Assembly (NCBI GenBank): GCA_946894095.1
Contig: OX335645.2
Span: 15,151,001 to 15,215,000 of the forward strand
Length of the DNA stretch: 64,000 bases
From: Incurvaria masculella
Taxonomy: Eukaryota; Arthropoda; Insecta; Lepidoptera; Incurvariidae
Direction: 5' to 3'
Every line of letters begins with the position of its first letter. Position 1 is the first letter of the stretch. The notes beneath the pieces were generated by a model. That model did not search any database. It was not told the origin of the DNA and saw only the letters and a list, made by a program, of their open reading frames with translations. Positions 10,363 to 21,683 of the stretch are shown here, piece by piece. The position numbers were made by a program, and so were the translations under genes.

Positions 10363-13300
10363 TTTAAGAGGGTCTTTTCCGACGGGTTAACTTATTCAGA
10401 GGCACAGTACAAAATCGTGCTATTGTGCTCTGGCACCATCTTTGTTTCAAAGAAAAAGATGCTGTTATTAGGAGGATGCTATAAGTCTACAACACAGACA
10501 ATGCGCATAAGTTTAATTTGGTTAGATTTACAGAAATTTTATTACAAAACGACAAGAGACAAAAAGTGCCGTTAAAAATCGGAAAAGGCTAGGCTCAATG
10601 ACTAAATTTTTTTGAGTAATTCATGTCTTGTATAGCTCTTGTATAGAGCTCACGAAAATACTAAATTTTGGACCTCATAATTTAGAAACCAAGTTGTGTA
10701 GGGTAATTGCGCTGGTTTCCCGATCAGGTTCAGTTTACGACCATTTCATGGTCTTGTTGCTTACAAAACAAGTTAATAGGGATTTGGGGTTAATATGTTA
10801 TTATTTAATTTTTGAAACATATTTTCAATAACTATTCTTTGAGTAAAAACAAAAATCGAAACTGGCTACACTATACAGTGGAAACCACAAATTTCTCAGT
10901 TTTTCGGTTACATTGCAAAAGCGAATACGTTGAAGTATTTGCAGGAAAAATAGTGCAAGGGGATCGACGCGAGGTGAGTTTAAAGCGATTTTTATTCACT
11001 TCTGCAACGTAACTGGGTTCTTTTATCAAGATTATAGATCAAAGAAGCCTTCAGAATGGATATTATTCATATGTATTATCCATTATTTGTAAAAACGTGG
11101 TGGTCGGAAAGTGGAATAGGAGTTTAACCACAAATTTAGTTTTCGACCGGGTGGTCGGATTACTAACCTAAACGCAGAGAAACGGATTTGTCTTTGTCTT
11201 ACAAAATAAATTCTTATGAGCCATTTTCTTTTGTCTAGTTCCCTCCTTCTTCATTTTTAATCAATCCAGTTAGTTTACGATACGACCACTAAATATTGTA
11301 ATATTAACGAAATATATCTAACAATATCAATAGTGATCGAATACTAGAAGAAGATGCATTTTTATGGTTCAGTTTCCGACCTCCTCATTTTGTATGGATA
11401 ATTTGGTGGTCGTAAAATGAAAACAAGCTTTACCGCAATCTGGTATGCGACCAGCCAAAAACGCATTAATTCCGCTTTGTTTAATATTAACCTTTAACAA
11501 AATAAAGGCGTAAGTAAAATTGAAAAACAAACCCATAATCAAAGTAATAATTAGACTAATAATTAATTAAACATCTGGAATCTATATACAATTCTAAATC
11601 GAATCTAAAAAAAATTCTACATAAAAACAATACTTAAAGAGTTGAAAAACTCAAGAAAGCTTTATTGAAATATCCAAGAGGTCATATCACATACACGACA
11701 TGATCAGAGGATCAAACAGAATCCACTATCTACAGAGGGTAAATCTGAAGAGGCAAATCAGTTACGTACCCAATCAGTAATCAGCTAAGTAATCAGAATA
11801 ATAATTGTAGTTTAATTGAACTGAACTTCTTTCTGAATCCAGATCAAATTTCCGAGGAAGAAGTTCAAAACTTTTTAATACCACTAGAACGATGACATGA
11901 CTCCTCTCTCGAAACTCCATCAACATAACATATTTCACGATTTTTTAAAAAATTGGATCATTTGTGTCAATGAATGAAGCACCTACTCAAGTCATCGGGA
12001 AAGCACTAATATCATCACAAGTCAGGAGGCTAAAGGATAAATATGATCATATCATAATATAAATAGAAACGCCAAATAAATTATGCAAAGCAACAGAAAC
12101 ATTAATAAAAATTGACATATCTATTGAAGCTATGCCTCAAATTAACATATCAACGAAAAACCATATGAGGTTAACACAAAATCACAATCACCGCCTCAAG
12201 ACAGCGCTCCAATAACCACTTCCACCTTGGTTATCAATTCAGACTTAATATGAAGTAAAGATATTATGCAAACAGAAATGCCAAAACAGTTCCAATCACC
12301 TATTAAAACGGTAATTCAGATAAACAAATCAACCGAAGATTTAACTCAAGTCACCGAACATGCACAAATCCGAAGCTTAGCCAACACAACGACATTAGCA
12401 TCTAATTCAAAAGCAAAAGACATTCAAGACTGCATGAATGACTATTACTTACTAAGGTGATGAAAACAGTGACACTATGATACCGATTATGACAGTCCAA
12501 ATCCACCCAAAATAGTAAACAGTAGCTATATCCATTTATTGAACATCTTTATCTTCTTCTAAAATACTAAAGCTCTAACTGCTGAAATTATTTAAACAGC
12601 GGCGTGGCGGATGTACTATGATAATAAAGAGAAAGCTAATGTCTAGAAAAATATGCAATCAAAAAAGACATGCCGAATACTTTTACTTAACAAGCAACGA
12701 ACAAAACCCATGTTTTACAGACGATTGATACCAATTAATTTACTGAAAGAAAGCAGAAAATCAAAGATAATATGGTTCTGAAAAACCACAGAAACTGAAT
12801 TGTGCACTTTTTGAAAACCTACTAATAAGTGACTGTGAAGAAGATGGAAAAAAAGCGCCCGTTTCTTCCGCGTTTGTAAGTACCACCTCAAATGTACCGA
12901 CTTTTCAGGACTTTTCAATGAGGCAGTACAAGAAAAACCTTTTTAATGTTACAAGGGCTCGGTTAGAAGTAGTGAAGTAAAATATAATGTTACATTTTAC
13001 ACTTGGGATTTGAAGAAAATGAATACGTAATTATCTGAACATGAAAATTATTCAAACGAAGCCATGGTCGTAAACTGGAATATGTAGTGGTCGGAAACTG
13101 AGTAAAGTGGTCGAAAACATTTTTTTTTTAAAAATAACTACTGATTCTGCACTGATTTAATAATTTTAACTTTCAACTAAAATTACCAAACTCCTTTTAT
13201 GAATACTAAAAGTCTGTAAGTATATCATAAATGAAAATATTTTTTATTTCAGTTTGAAGTTCGAAAAGTAACTAACTGGTCGTAAACCGACGCACCTACC

Positions 13301-13432
13301 CTACAATGCCAATGGTCAGCAAGCATCTTGTTCGATTAAATAAAGCTGTTTTGAGTATAATTTCCCCACAAGACATATGCGAATAATCTTCTTTCTACAG
13401 TTGTGTGGGGATTTCAGCAGGGCCCACCTTAA
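10363..13432 (-). mobile_element. Old copy of the TTAAGGTGGCCCA MITE (family C), split by a 2.6-kb insertion
   Basis: 10363-10700 and 13302-13432 together match the two parts of the roughly 540-bp family-C MITE, for example the intact copy at 56685-57234. The left part includes a GGCACAGTACAAAATCGTGC-like block and GGACCTCATAATTTAGAAAC. The right part starts ACAATGCCAATGGTCA and ends GGGCCCACCTTAA. Divergence is high, so this is one of the oldest insertions in the window. The split point is at the TA bounding the inserted element. Confidence 0.75.
10701..13301. mobile_element. 2.6-kb DNA transposon, TA target site, decayed, with GGTCG motifs at both ends
   Basis: The left end GGGTAATTGCGCTGGTTT is an imperfect inverted repeat of the right end, whose reverse complement reads GGGTAGGTGCGTCGGTTT. 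Each end abuts a TA (10699-10700 and 13302-13303), and removing the element rejoins the family-C MITE around one TA. A motif close to TGGTCGtAAAC or TGGTCGGAAA occurs repeatedly near both ends: 10731-10743 (-), 11098-11110, about 11138-11160, about 11370-11384 (-), about 11410, about 13066, about 13088, about 13107 and about 13276. The interior contains only broken reading frames, such as a 64-codon piece at 12266-12460, so the putative transposase is dead or unrecognisable. TA duplication allows Tc1/mariner-like or other superfamilies. Confidence 0.7.
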
Positions 13433-13570
13433 GTCTAGGCATTCATTTAAATGTCTGTGGCTTAAGTTTTCTTGTACCTTTGACATACCTACTTCGTTTA
13501 AGGTAAAAAATAAATCAAAAGGCTTGAAGTCGAAACAAAAAAGAAGTGGGCAAAAACATTCTAAGGCCTA

Positions 13571-14032
13571 TTAAGGCGCTAGGACTAGCCAACTACTCGC
13601 GCCATAATGCACTTTTTAACAAATGTAATAATATGTAGTGAAACGCTTCAGCAAATCCAAATAGAACTCCAGACTGATAATGGATTGTTAATATTTTTTT
13701 ATTCCATCATTTATTTAAAAAAAAGTTGATTTTTCTCATTAGAAATCTGAAAGTCATTCGATTTCTAGATATAAGCAAAAACAGCATATATGCATAAACA
13801 AAAAATTCCATTTGCTTTTAGATTTCTACATTTAGTCAAAAAAGTTCGGAAATGGACACCGTTTCCGCAATGTATTTTGTATAGAAAAAGGAAACATACA
13901 TTAACGAAAATCATTCGATTCCTAGACAAGGAATCATATATTGTAAGGATGACACTTATAATCGTCAGACTTAGTTAGTTTACTTGGGGTGCCTCGTCTA
14001 ACTTTGCGATTTGGCTAGTACCAGGCCCTTAA
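13571..14032 (+). mobile_element. TTAA-flanked MITE, family D, copy 1
   Basis: Begins TTAAGGCGCTAGGACTAGCC and ends with the inverted counterpart GGCTAGTACCAGGCCCTTAA. The reverse-orientation copy at 34810-35288 matches along its length. It has no coding capacity. The TTAA ends suggest mobilisation by a TTAA-specific transposase (piggyBac- or Kolobok-type), which is inference. Confidence 0.8.
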
Positions 14033-14606
14033 TAAAAACTTCATTTTAAAAAGAAAGCAAACTGTGAAAATTAAGAACCTCAATAAAAACCAACGAAAAT
14101 TCATATTGGACAATCATTATAAATCATTTTAAGGCTTTCGACTCATAAAAGTACTTCATGATATGCTACAGAAGTTTCATACCATAAAAGACAATTGGCC
14201 ACGTATCATTTATCCTGACGCAGCTAACCACTTACATGCAACTAGCGAAGCAGTAATGGTGACTTCTGGTTGATCGATGGGGACGGTCATGTGACGAATT
14301 TAAAATCTGACATTCTTACACAACATTTTAATGCAATCCGTTCAGTTATCCGAAAGTAGTGCACGGTGTATGGGATATACACACATTGATTTTGATATCC
14401 ATAGATTCAGAAAGGTCTTCATTGAATATAAAGTGACCGGCAGAACGTCTAAAATGTAGATCGTATAATATCATATTTTAACAAAATTTTAAAACCATGC
14501 ACAACGTATAATCGGCAGATCGTATAATTTTATACGTAGTGCATGAAGAAGTTTAAAAATAAAATTACTTATTTTTCCATGCATAACGTATAATAGTCAC
14601 AACGTA

Positions 14607-15162
14607 TGTTTGGGCCACTTCAAAATCTTTCTCACATTTTAAAAGAAGGCATTCCAATTGACCGGAAACGCTTCAGCATGCATGGACTTAATTTTTTACC
14701 TACCGCATGCATGTGACAGTTACCAAAAACGTGAAGCAGCGCGCGAATACAGCTCGCTGCCAGTGCTTCCTGTTCCGTTTGAATCGCGAGACGCGCCACA
14801 TGTCCTCGAGTGAACGTATTCTTCGAACACTATAATTTTGGACGTTTTTACCTCCTAGGAGTGTTTTGTGACCCCTCAACAACGAACGATCTAGTGAACC
14901 TGTGCTAAAGACATTGGATCGCAGTGCGCGAACCACCACGCTGGTGTGTTCGCCCACATTCACCAGAAACCCAAGGCCTTGGTGTGCTGAGTACGGATGC
15001 CATCCACCTGTGAGTGTTTTCCAACGATTTATTTTGGTTTGTTGTATTTTTGAGTGTGTCGAAGACTAGAAGTGGTTCTGTTTCATCCCGCCTTTCTATC
15101 TATTTGCAATAAAATAATTTACGCTACAACCGCATTTCTAGGAGTCCTCTGTGGCTCATACA
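14607..15162 (+). repeat. Bel/Pao 5' LTR
   Basis: 556 bp, TG...CA termini, same length as the 3' LTR and no difference noticed. It should contain the element promoter and the R region. Confidence 0.96.
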
Positions 15163-15170
15163 CCCCAAAA

Positions 15171-15188
15171 TGGTCCTATCGTGCCTGG
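15171..15188 (+). promoter_or_regulatory. Candidate primer-binding site
   Basis: TGGTCCTATCGTGCCTGG begins 8 nt after the 5' LTR. The TGG start matches the complement of a tRNA 3' CCA. The donor tRNA was not identified. Confidence 0.5.
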
Positions 15189-15685
15189 ATGAATAATCAT
15201 AATCACCTATGGATAGTAAAATTATTCGAAGTTTGCATACTTCATTCCCGCTGTAACCTCGTTTGGTTATAAATTTTACTACCTATTTTTATTCGTCTGC
15301 TTATACGTTTGAATGTACCACGTCGTTCAATCTAAATTTCGTATCGAATAAACTGCATAACCTAAACGGTAAAGAAAGATATAATTAATTAAATCCAGTA
15401 AAAATTGTTGTAAACAACCTAATAATATTGTATGCAGATATCACTCCTAGCTTCATTCCTATTACGTTCATTTTCGCTTGCGCGCGGATCAGTGTTTCAG
15501 ATTAAAGTCGAGTTCACCTCGTGCTCGAGTTGTGTCTACCTACATATTACATATTATTTGCTACAATATTTCACCGCCTATTATTCCATTTGCTATTGTA
15601 ATATTGCCGCTCGCAATTAATCTTTAACGGATCAGCATTTATTTTATTTTATTTCTTCCGCTATATTTATTTTTATAAATCCGCT

Positions 15686-18600
15686 ATGGGTAAAGATAAG
15701 GAAGAGGTTGCTCCTCCCAAGGTGAGATTATTAGAAGCCCGCGTTCAAACATTTTTCAACTGCTTGCAAAATACATACGATGCATCCCGCAATATATCCT
15801 CAAAGGAATTGCAGAACCGGTTTCTCAATACTGCGTGTAATATTGAACAGCTGAGATCGGATTACTTGAAGTCAGTTGATGAACTGAACTTGGAAAAAAT
15901 GCAATATGACCCTGAATTTGATCCGGAGTATAATGCCTTTATTGCCTTCGAAGATGTTTATTCTGCGATTAAAAGAACAATGCAAGAATTGAAAGGACAA
16001 GTCAGAGAAAACGTTGGGAATAAGCCTACATTAAAATTGCCGCCCATTAATTTGACTACTTTTGATGGTGAGCTGAAAAATTGGCCTACGTTTTTCGAAT
16101 GCTATAACAACGCTGTTCATAACAATACAAGTTTGAACAACTCAGATAAGGTGTTTTACCTAATCGGCGTTCTTTCAAAGTCAGCATTAACCAGCATTTC
16201 AGATATTCCACCAACCGCAGATAATTATATGCTCATTTATTCTACCTTGGTTGACAAATACCAAGATATCCGCTCACTCGCAACAACTTATTTGCAACAA
16301 ATTATCAACATGAAACCGCTGACTTCAGCATCAGCTGATAGTCTCAATCATTTTCTCGACAAATTTTCATCTTCAATCTGTGCCTTTGATAGGTTAAATA
16401 TGAAGGACAAAAAAGATTTTATTTTTCTATTTTTGGCTTTGCAAAAAATTGATAAAGAAACTGCTCGACTTTTCGAAAATTCCGTGAGAACAGAAAAACT
16501 TCCGACTTACGAAAGTTTAATAAGGTTCATTAAAGAACAGGTAAAAATTAATGAACGGACAGATGGCAGTTCATTTCCTTCGTCAAGTTATAATAAAAAT
16601 AACTATCATAAATATTCTGCTCCACCCGTTCCCAAAATCGATAAACCAAAACCTACAAAATCTTTTGTCACTTCAAATAAAACCAATGTTTGCTCGTTGT
16701 GTTCGAAATCTGGACACGAACAGTTTTATCGCTGTCCGGAATTTTTAAAATTAAGCCCAAAGGAACGCTATCATGTGGTTAAAACAAATAACAGCTGTTG
16801 TAATTGTTTGAGTTTTAATCATAAAACTGCTGCTTGTAAATCAACAAACCATTGTGGTGTTTGTCAAGCAAAATCGCATCATTCACTTTTGCATTTTAAT
16901 CAAAATGCTTCCGCTGCCGCAATCGATTCCCGAACTCACAACAACAGTGAAAATATGACACCCGCCACTGCGCCATTGACGGCCGCTTCCGTTCTCGCTC
17001 CGAGTGCATCGCGTGACGATGCCGCGCCACAGATGTCGCTATGCTCGCATTCAAATACATCGCTGCATCGACCCGCTGAGACCGTGTTACTCGCGACAGC
17101 CCGGGTCGTAGTGAAAAATGTAGATGGCGTTGAATACACTGTTCGTGCATTAATTGATAACGGGTCTATGAAAGATTTTGTTACAAAAGGGTTATGTGAT
17201 CGTTTATCATTGAATGTTAGTGCGCTGAACGATCAAATAACTGTGAATGGTTTCGGTGGTTCCTCAAAAACTGTAAAGGGTTTTACAAACATTTTAATTC
17301 ACTCCCGCTTCGATCGTAATATTTCTTTTCAGTTGCATCCGCTGGTTGTGGATAATATTACGGACCGCTTACCTACGTCACCTGTCGATAGGTCGATGTT
17401 AGACTATCTCGCTCGCACCCCGCTCGCTGATGATACATTTTCCGAACCTGGAGAGGTGGAAATGTTAATTGGCGCTAAATGGTTTCCTCGCCTTTTGCTG
17501 CCTGGTCAGGTCCGAGGACCACCAGGTACACCTGACGCTATACAAACTTCGTTAGGTTTTATTTTAATGGGTAATGCTCCCGTTATACATCGCTCGCCCC
17601 GCACCGCACGCTCACCCCGCACCGCCCGCTCGCCTTCTCATGCACTGTGCGCCTTCACTGGCCAGCCGCTGGAAGAGCTAGTGAGAAGTTTTTGGGAAAC
17701 TGAGGAAGTTTCAACTCCGCGCTCTGAACTGCTCAGTCAGGAGGAGCAGGCTTGTGAAAATATTTACAAGTCTTCTACGACACGTGATTCCTCGGGTTCT
17801 TATACCGTCGCACTGCCATTTAAAACCGATCCTTCAGTTTTAGGTGACTCAATTAAGAGTTCTGAAAAAAGATTCTTCGCTTTGGAGAAGCGTTTTCAAA
17901 AATCTCCTGATTTTCGCACCGCTTACAATAAAATTATGGAGGAGTATTGTGAAAAGGACTATGTTTCCCCACAATCTCCGAATAATGACGCATCTCAGCC
18001 ACCTGGCTACGTAATCCCGCACCATGGTGTTGTCCGCGAGGATAAACTTACTACGAAAACTCGCATTGTATTGGACGCAAGTGCGTGCACAGATACAGGT
18101 GTATCACTTAACGATATTTTACATTCGGGGCCAAATTTACAAACAGATTTATTTTTAATTCTTTTGAATTTTCGAATGTTCCGCTTTGCACTGTGCGCTG
18201 ATGTTGAACAAATGTACTTACGAATAAAGCTACATCCTGAATTCCATAAATACCAACGCGTTTTATATCGTTTTGATCTTTCGGACCCGGTCCAGATTTT
18301 TGAATTCAAACGGGTTTGTTTTGGATTGACATCAAGTCCGTATCTGGCACTGCGCACTTTGCACCAACTTGCTGAAAATGAGAAAACAAATTTTCCGCTC
18401 GCTTCTGATGTTATCGACCGTGGATTTTATTACATGGACGATATTTGTGTTTCGATTAATGATGAAGATTCAGCGAAGGAAACTGCATCGCAATTAATTG
18501 AAATGTTTGCTGCAGGGGGTTTTAAACTCCATAAATGGTCCAGCAATTCCACCGAGGTACTATCTGTCCTTCCGAAAGATTTTTTGCACCCACAAGTTGT

Positions 18601-20983
18601 CAATTTTGATACTACTGCGACGCAAAAGGTTTTAGGTGTTAATTGGGATCCTCATAAAGATTGTTTTTATTTCGTGACGTGTCCGCCCGCTGCAGTTCCA
18701 TGCACCAAACGCAATATGCTTTCTGTGATTGCACGTCTTTGGGACGTTATGGGTTTCGCCGCCCCTTTGATATTATATGCAAAGTTGTTAATCAAAGAGC
18801 TTTGGTTGCAAAAAATTGATTGGGACGATGAGCCACCGCAACCTATTATTTCACAATGGAATCAATTCCAAAGTGAATTGCCACTTTTATCAAAGTTGAC
18901 TATACCCCGCCACATTGGTATTACTAAATCGTGTAATGCGTATTTGATCGGATTTTCCGACGCTTCTGAAAAAGCTTACGGAGCTGTGCTTTACGTTCGC
19001 GCTCAATCTGACGATAGAGTATCTGTGCACTTGCTGTGCGCAAAGTCGAAGGTTGCTCCTGTCCAAACAATCAGTCTTGCACGTTTAGAATTGATGGGTG
19101 TTCACTTGATGGCAAAATTGATTCGCATCGTTCTCAAAACTTATGAAAATCGCTTTAAATTTGATGGCGTTTTCGCCTTTTCTGATTCGACGATTGCTCT
19201 CAATTGGGTTAACTCGAGCCCACACCGCTTAAAAACTTTCGTGGCTAATAGAGTCACGAAAATCCAAGAGATTCTTGAACCAAAATGTTTATACCATATT
19301 TGGGGGAAAGAAAATCCGAGTGATTGCTTGTCGCGAGGATTGACTCCCGCGCAATTAGTTAATCATTCTCTTTGGATTAACGCTCCATTCTGGATCCAAA
19401 ATAATATACCAGATTGGCCAATACAGCCTTTTATGGCTACTGATAAGGATTTACCTGAGGCCAAGTGTGTGACCTTGTCTAATATTCTGCCGCCTGCAAA
19501 TGAAAAATCGCCATTGCTCGCCTTGTCAGAACGAGTGTCGCGTTGGTCGAAGCTCCTTCGCGTCGTTGTATATGTTTTGCGATTTTCGAAACGATTGACG
19601 TCACGCGGTGATATAACGGCAGCTGATCTGGACAAGGCTGAACTGACGATTTTGAAAGCAGTTCAAAAGGCACACTTCTCTGACACTATTAAGACTATGC
19701 AGTCAGGTAAACAATGCCCTCGCTCCCTCCTTAAATTGAGACCTATTCTTGTGGATGGCGTCATTCGAGTTGGGGGCCGATTGGAAAATAGTGATTTGAC
19801 TTTCGATCACAAACATCCCATCCTGATGCCTAGTAAGGATAAAGTAACAGATCTAATAATTGACCACATACACCGCACCGCTTGTCATGCTGGACCGCAA
19901 CTTGTACTTTCCTTACTACGACAAATGTATTGGATACTCTCTGCCCGCCGCACTGTACGTGCCAAGATTTTTTCTTGTATTCCATGCTTTAAGGCACGGC
20001 CTAAGCCTGCTCAACCCCCGATTATGTCTAATTTACCCTCATGTCGGTTACAAAAATCAAAACCTTTTGCTCACACTGGAGTTGATTACGGTGGACCGCT
20101 TTTTATTACCTTGACAAGAAAACGGGGAGTAAAGAGCCAAAAGGCTTATTTGTGCGCCTTTATCTGTCTGACTACTCGGGCAGTACATGTTGAAATTGCT
20201 CCGGATCTATCTACTGATTCCTTTTTAAATGCTTTCAAACGATTTATTTCTCGAAGAGGTCCAGTAGAAAAGCTCTATTCAGACCACGGTACAAATTTTG
20301 TTGGCGCTAAAGCTTATTTGACCGAAATTCAACAATTCTTAAATTCTGATGCCTTCAGCACAGATTTTAAATTGGAATTGGCTAATAATCGCATAACATG
20401 GGAAATGATCCCTCCTAACGCCCCACATTTTGGTGGTGGTTGGGAAGCTACAATTAAATCTTTTAAAACGCATCTTTTTCGGGTTATCGGGTTACAGATC
20501 CTAACCTATGAAGAATTGTTAACAGTGTTGTGTCAAATTGAGGCAATACTGAATTCAAGACCGCTCGGAATCCTTAGTGAGGATCCTGCAGAACCTTTGC
20601 CACTTACACCTTCGCATTTTTTGAATACGACTCCTCTGACTTATCTGCCTTCTGCTAATGTTCCGGAAATGAGTCAAAATTTACTTTCGCGCTATATGCT
20701 GCTGGATAGACTTGTACACTCGTACTGGCGAAGGTGGAGTGACGAATACTTGCATACCCTTCAGCTTCGGGAAAAATGGAACACTGATGCTCGCCCAGTG
20801 AGGGAAGGAATAGTAGTTTTAATTATGAAAAACAATACTCAACCCTTACATTGGCCTATCGGTGTTATACAACAAACTTTTATGGGTAATGACGGACAAA
20901 TTAGAATTGCGTTGATAAAAACTAAAACTGGTACATTCAAACGTCCGGTAGTTCGTCTCTGTCCTCTCCCTAATTGGGATTAG
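15686..20983 (+). CDS. Bel/Pao gag-pol polyprotein
   Basis: 1765 codons, uninterrupted. The N-terminal gag portion (about residues 110-290) has the LTTFDGELKNWPTFFECY-type start of the DUF1759 gag family. Zinc knuckles follow at about 332-400 (CSLCSKSGHEQFYRC, CCNCLSFNHKTAAC). An aspartic-protease-like region (DUF1758) carries ALIDNGS, with D491-N492-G493 in place of the usual D-S/T-G. The reverse transcriptase has YMDD at 916-919, then the A17-type and RNase H region (FSDASEKAYGAV). The integrase has HHCC residues (HIHRTACH ... CIPC) and D-D-E motifs (HTGVDYGG, YSDHGTNF, PPNAPHFGGGWEA). The C-terminal WRRWSDEYLHTLQLR matches the DUF5641 tail of Bel/Pao elements. It would encode capsid, protease, RT/RNase H and integrase. 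Confidence 0.96.
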   Translation: MGKDKEEVAPPKVRLLEARVQTFFNCLQNTYDASRNISSKELQNRFLNTACNIEQLRSDYLKSVDELNLEKMQYDPEFDPEYNAFIAFEDVYSAIKRTMQELKGQVRENVGNKPTLKLPPINLTTFDGELKNWPTFFECYNNAVHNNTSLNNSDKVFYLIGVLSKSALTSISDIPPTADNYMLIYSTLVDKYQDIRSLATTYLQQIINMKPLTSASADSLNHFLDKFSSSICAFDRLNMKDKKDFIFLFLALQKIDKETARLFENSVRTEKLPTYESLIRFIKEQVKINERTDGSSFPSSSYNKNNYHKYSAPPVPKIDKPKPTKSFVTSNKTNVCSLCSKSGHEQFYRCPEFLKLSPKERYHVVKTNNSCCNCLSFNHKTAACKSTNHCGVCQAKSHHSLLHFNQNASAAAIDSRTHNNSENMTPATAPLTAASVLAPSASRDDAAPQMSLCSHSNTSLHRPAETVLLATARVVVKNVDGVEYTVRALIDNGSMKDFVTKGLCDRLSLNVSALNDQITVNGFGGSSKTVKGFTNILIHSRFDRNISFQLHPLVVDNITDRLPTSPVDRSMLDYLARTPLADDTFSEPGEVEMLIGAKWFPRLLLPGQVRGPPGTPDAIQTSLGFILMGNAPVIHRSPRTARSPRTARSPSHALCAFTGQPLEELVRSFWETEEVSTPRSELLSQEEQACENIYKSSTTRDSSGSYTVALPFKTDPSVLGDSIKSSEKRFFALEKRFQKSPDFRTAYNKIMEEYCEKDYVSPQSPNNDASQPPGYVIPHHGVVREDKLTTKTRIVLDASACTDTGVSLNDILHSGPNLQTDLFLILLNFRMFRFALCADVEQMYLRIKLHPEFHKYQRVLYRFDLSDPVQIFEFKRVCFGLTSSPYLALRTLHQLAENEKTNFPLASDVIDRGFYYMDDICVSINDEDSAKETASQLIEMFAAGGFKLHKWSSNSTEVLSVLPKDFLHPQVVNFDTTATQKVLGVNWDPHKDCFYFVTCPPAAVPCTKRNMLSVIARLWDVMGFAAPLILYAKLLIKELWLQKIDWDDEPPQPIISQWNQFQSELPLLSKLTIPRHIGITKSCNAYLIGFSDASEKAYGAVLYVRAQSDDRVSVHLLCAKSKVAPVQTISLARLELMGVHLMAKLIRIVLKTYENRFKFDGVFAFSDSTIALNWVNSSPHRLKTFVANRVTKIQEILEPKCLYHIWGKENPSDCLSRGLTPAQLVNHSLWINAPFWIQNNIPDWPIQPFMATDKDLPEAKCVTLSNILPPANEKSPLLALSERVSRWSKLLRVVVYVLRFSKRLTSRGDITAADLDKAELTILKAVQKAHFSDTIKTMQSGKQCPRSLLKLRPILVDGVIRVGGRLENSDLTFDHKHPILMPSKDKVTDLIIDHIHRTACHAGPQLVLSLLRQMYWILSARRTVRAKIFSCIPCFKARPKPAQPPIMSNLPSCRLQKSKPFAHTGVDYGGPLFITLTRKRGVKSQKAYLCAFICLTTRAVHVEIAPDLSTDSFLNAFKRFISRRGPVEKLYSDHGTNFVGAKAYLTEIQQFLNSDAFSTDFKLELANNRITWEMIPPNAPHFGGGWEATIKSFKTHLFRVIGLQILTYEELLTVLCQIEAILNSRPLGILSEDPAEPLPLTPSHFLNTTPLTYLPSANVPEMSQNLLSRYMLLDRLVHSYWRRWSDEYLHTLQLREKWNTDARPVREGIVVLIMKNNTQPLHWPIGVIQQTFMGNDGQIRIALIKTKTGTFKRPVVRLCPLPNWD

Positions 20984-21113
20984 TACTCGTTTAGAGATAT
21001 TATCCTTTTTAGTAATTAGTTTTCCCAATAGCTATAACCATGTTAATTATAATTCCACTTATATTCTCTATATTATTGCTCTACTTTCTACTGTTGAAAT
21101 ATTGGAACCTTTC

Positions 21114-21127
21114 AAGGCGGGGGAAGA
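21114..21127 (+). promoter_or_regulatory. Polypurine tract
   Basis: AAGGCGGGGGAAGA directly precedes the 3' LTR, the standard position for priming plus-strand synthesis. Confidence 0.85.
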
Positions 21128-21683
21128 TGTTTGGGCCACTTCAAAATCTTTCTCACATTTTAAAAGAAGGCATTCCAATTGACCGGAAACGCTTCAGCAT
21201 GCATGGACTTAATTTTTTACCTACCGCATGCATGTGACAGTTACCAAAAACGTGAAGCAGCGCGCGAATACAGCTCGCTGCCAGTGCTTCCTGTTCCGTT
21301 TGAATCGCGAGACGCGCCACATGTCCTCGAGTGAACGTATTCTTCGAACACTATAATTTTGGACGTTTTTACCTCCTAGGAGTGTTTTGTGACCCCTCAA
21401 CAACGAACGATCTAGTGAACCTGTGCTAAAGACATTGGATCGCAGTGCGCGAACCACCACGCTGGTGTGTTCGCCCACATTCACCAGAAACCCAAGGCCT
21501 TGGTGTGCTGAGTACGGATGCCATCCACCTGTGAGTGTTTTCCAACGATTTATTTTGGTTTGTTGTATTTTTGAGTGTGTCGAAGACTAGAAGTGGTTCT
21601 GTTTCATCCCGCCTTTCTATCTATTTGCAATAAAATAATTTACGCTACAACCGCATTTCTAGGAGTCCTCTGTGGCTCATACA
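21128..21683 (+). repeat. Bel/Pao 3' LTR
   Basis: 556 bp, matching the 5' LTR throughout on inspection, followed by the ACGTA duplication. Confidence 0.96.

Noticed and set aside
14700..14963. 87-codon minus-strand frame repeated at 21221-21484
   Set aside because: It is in both LTRs; the duplication reflects the LTR, not two genes.
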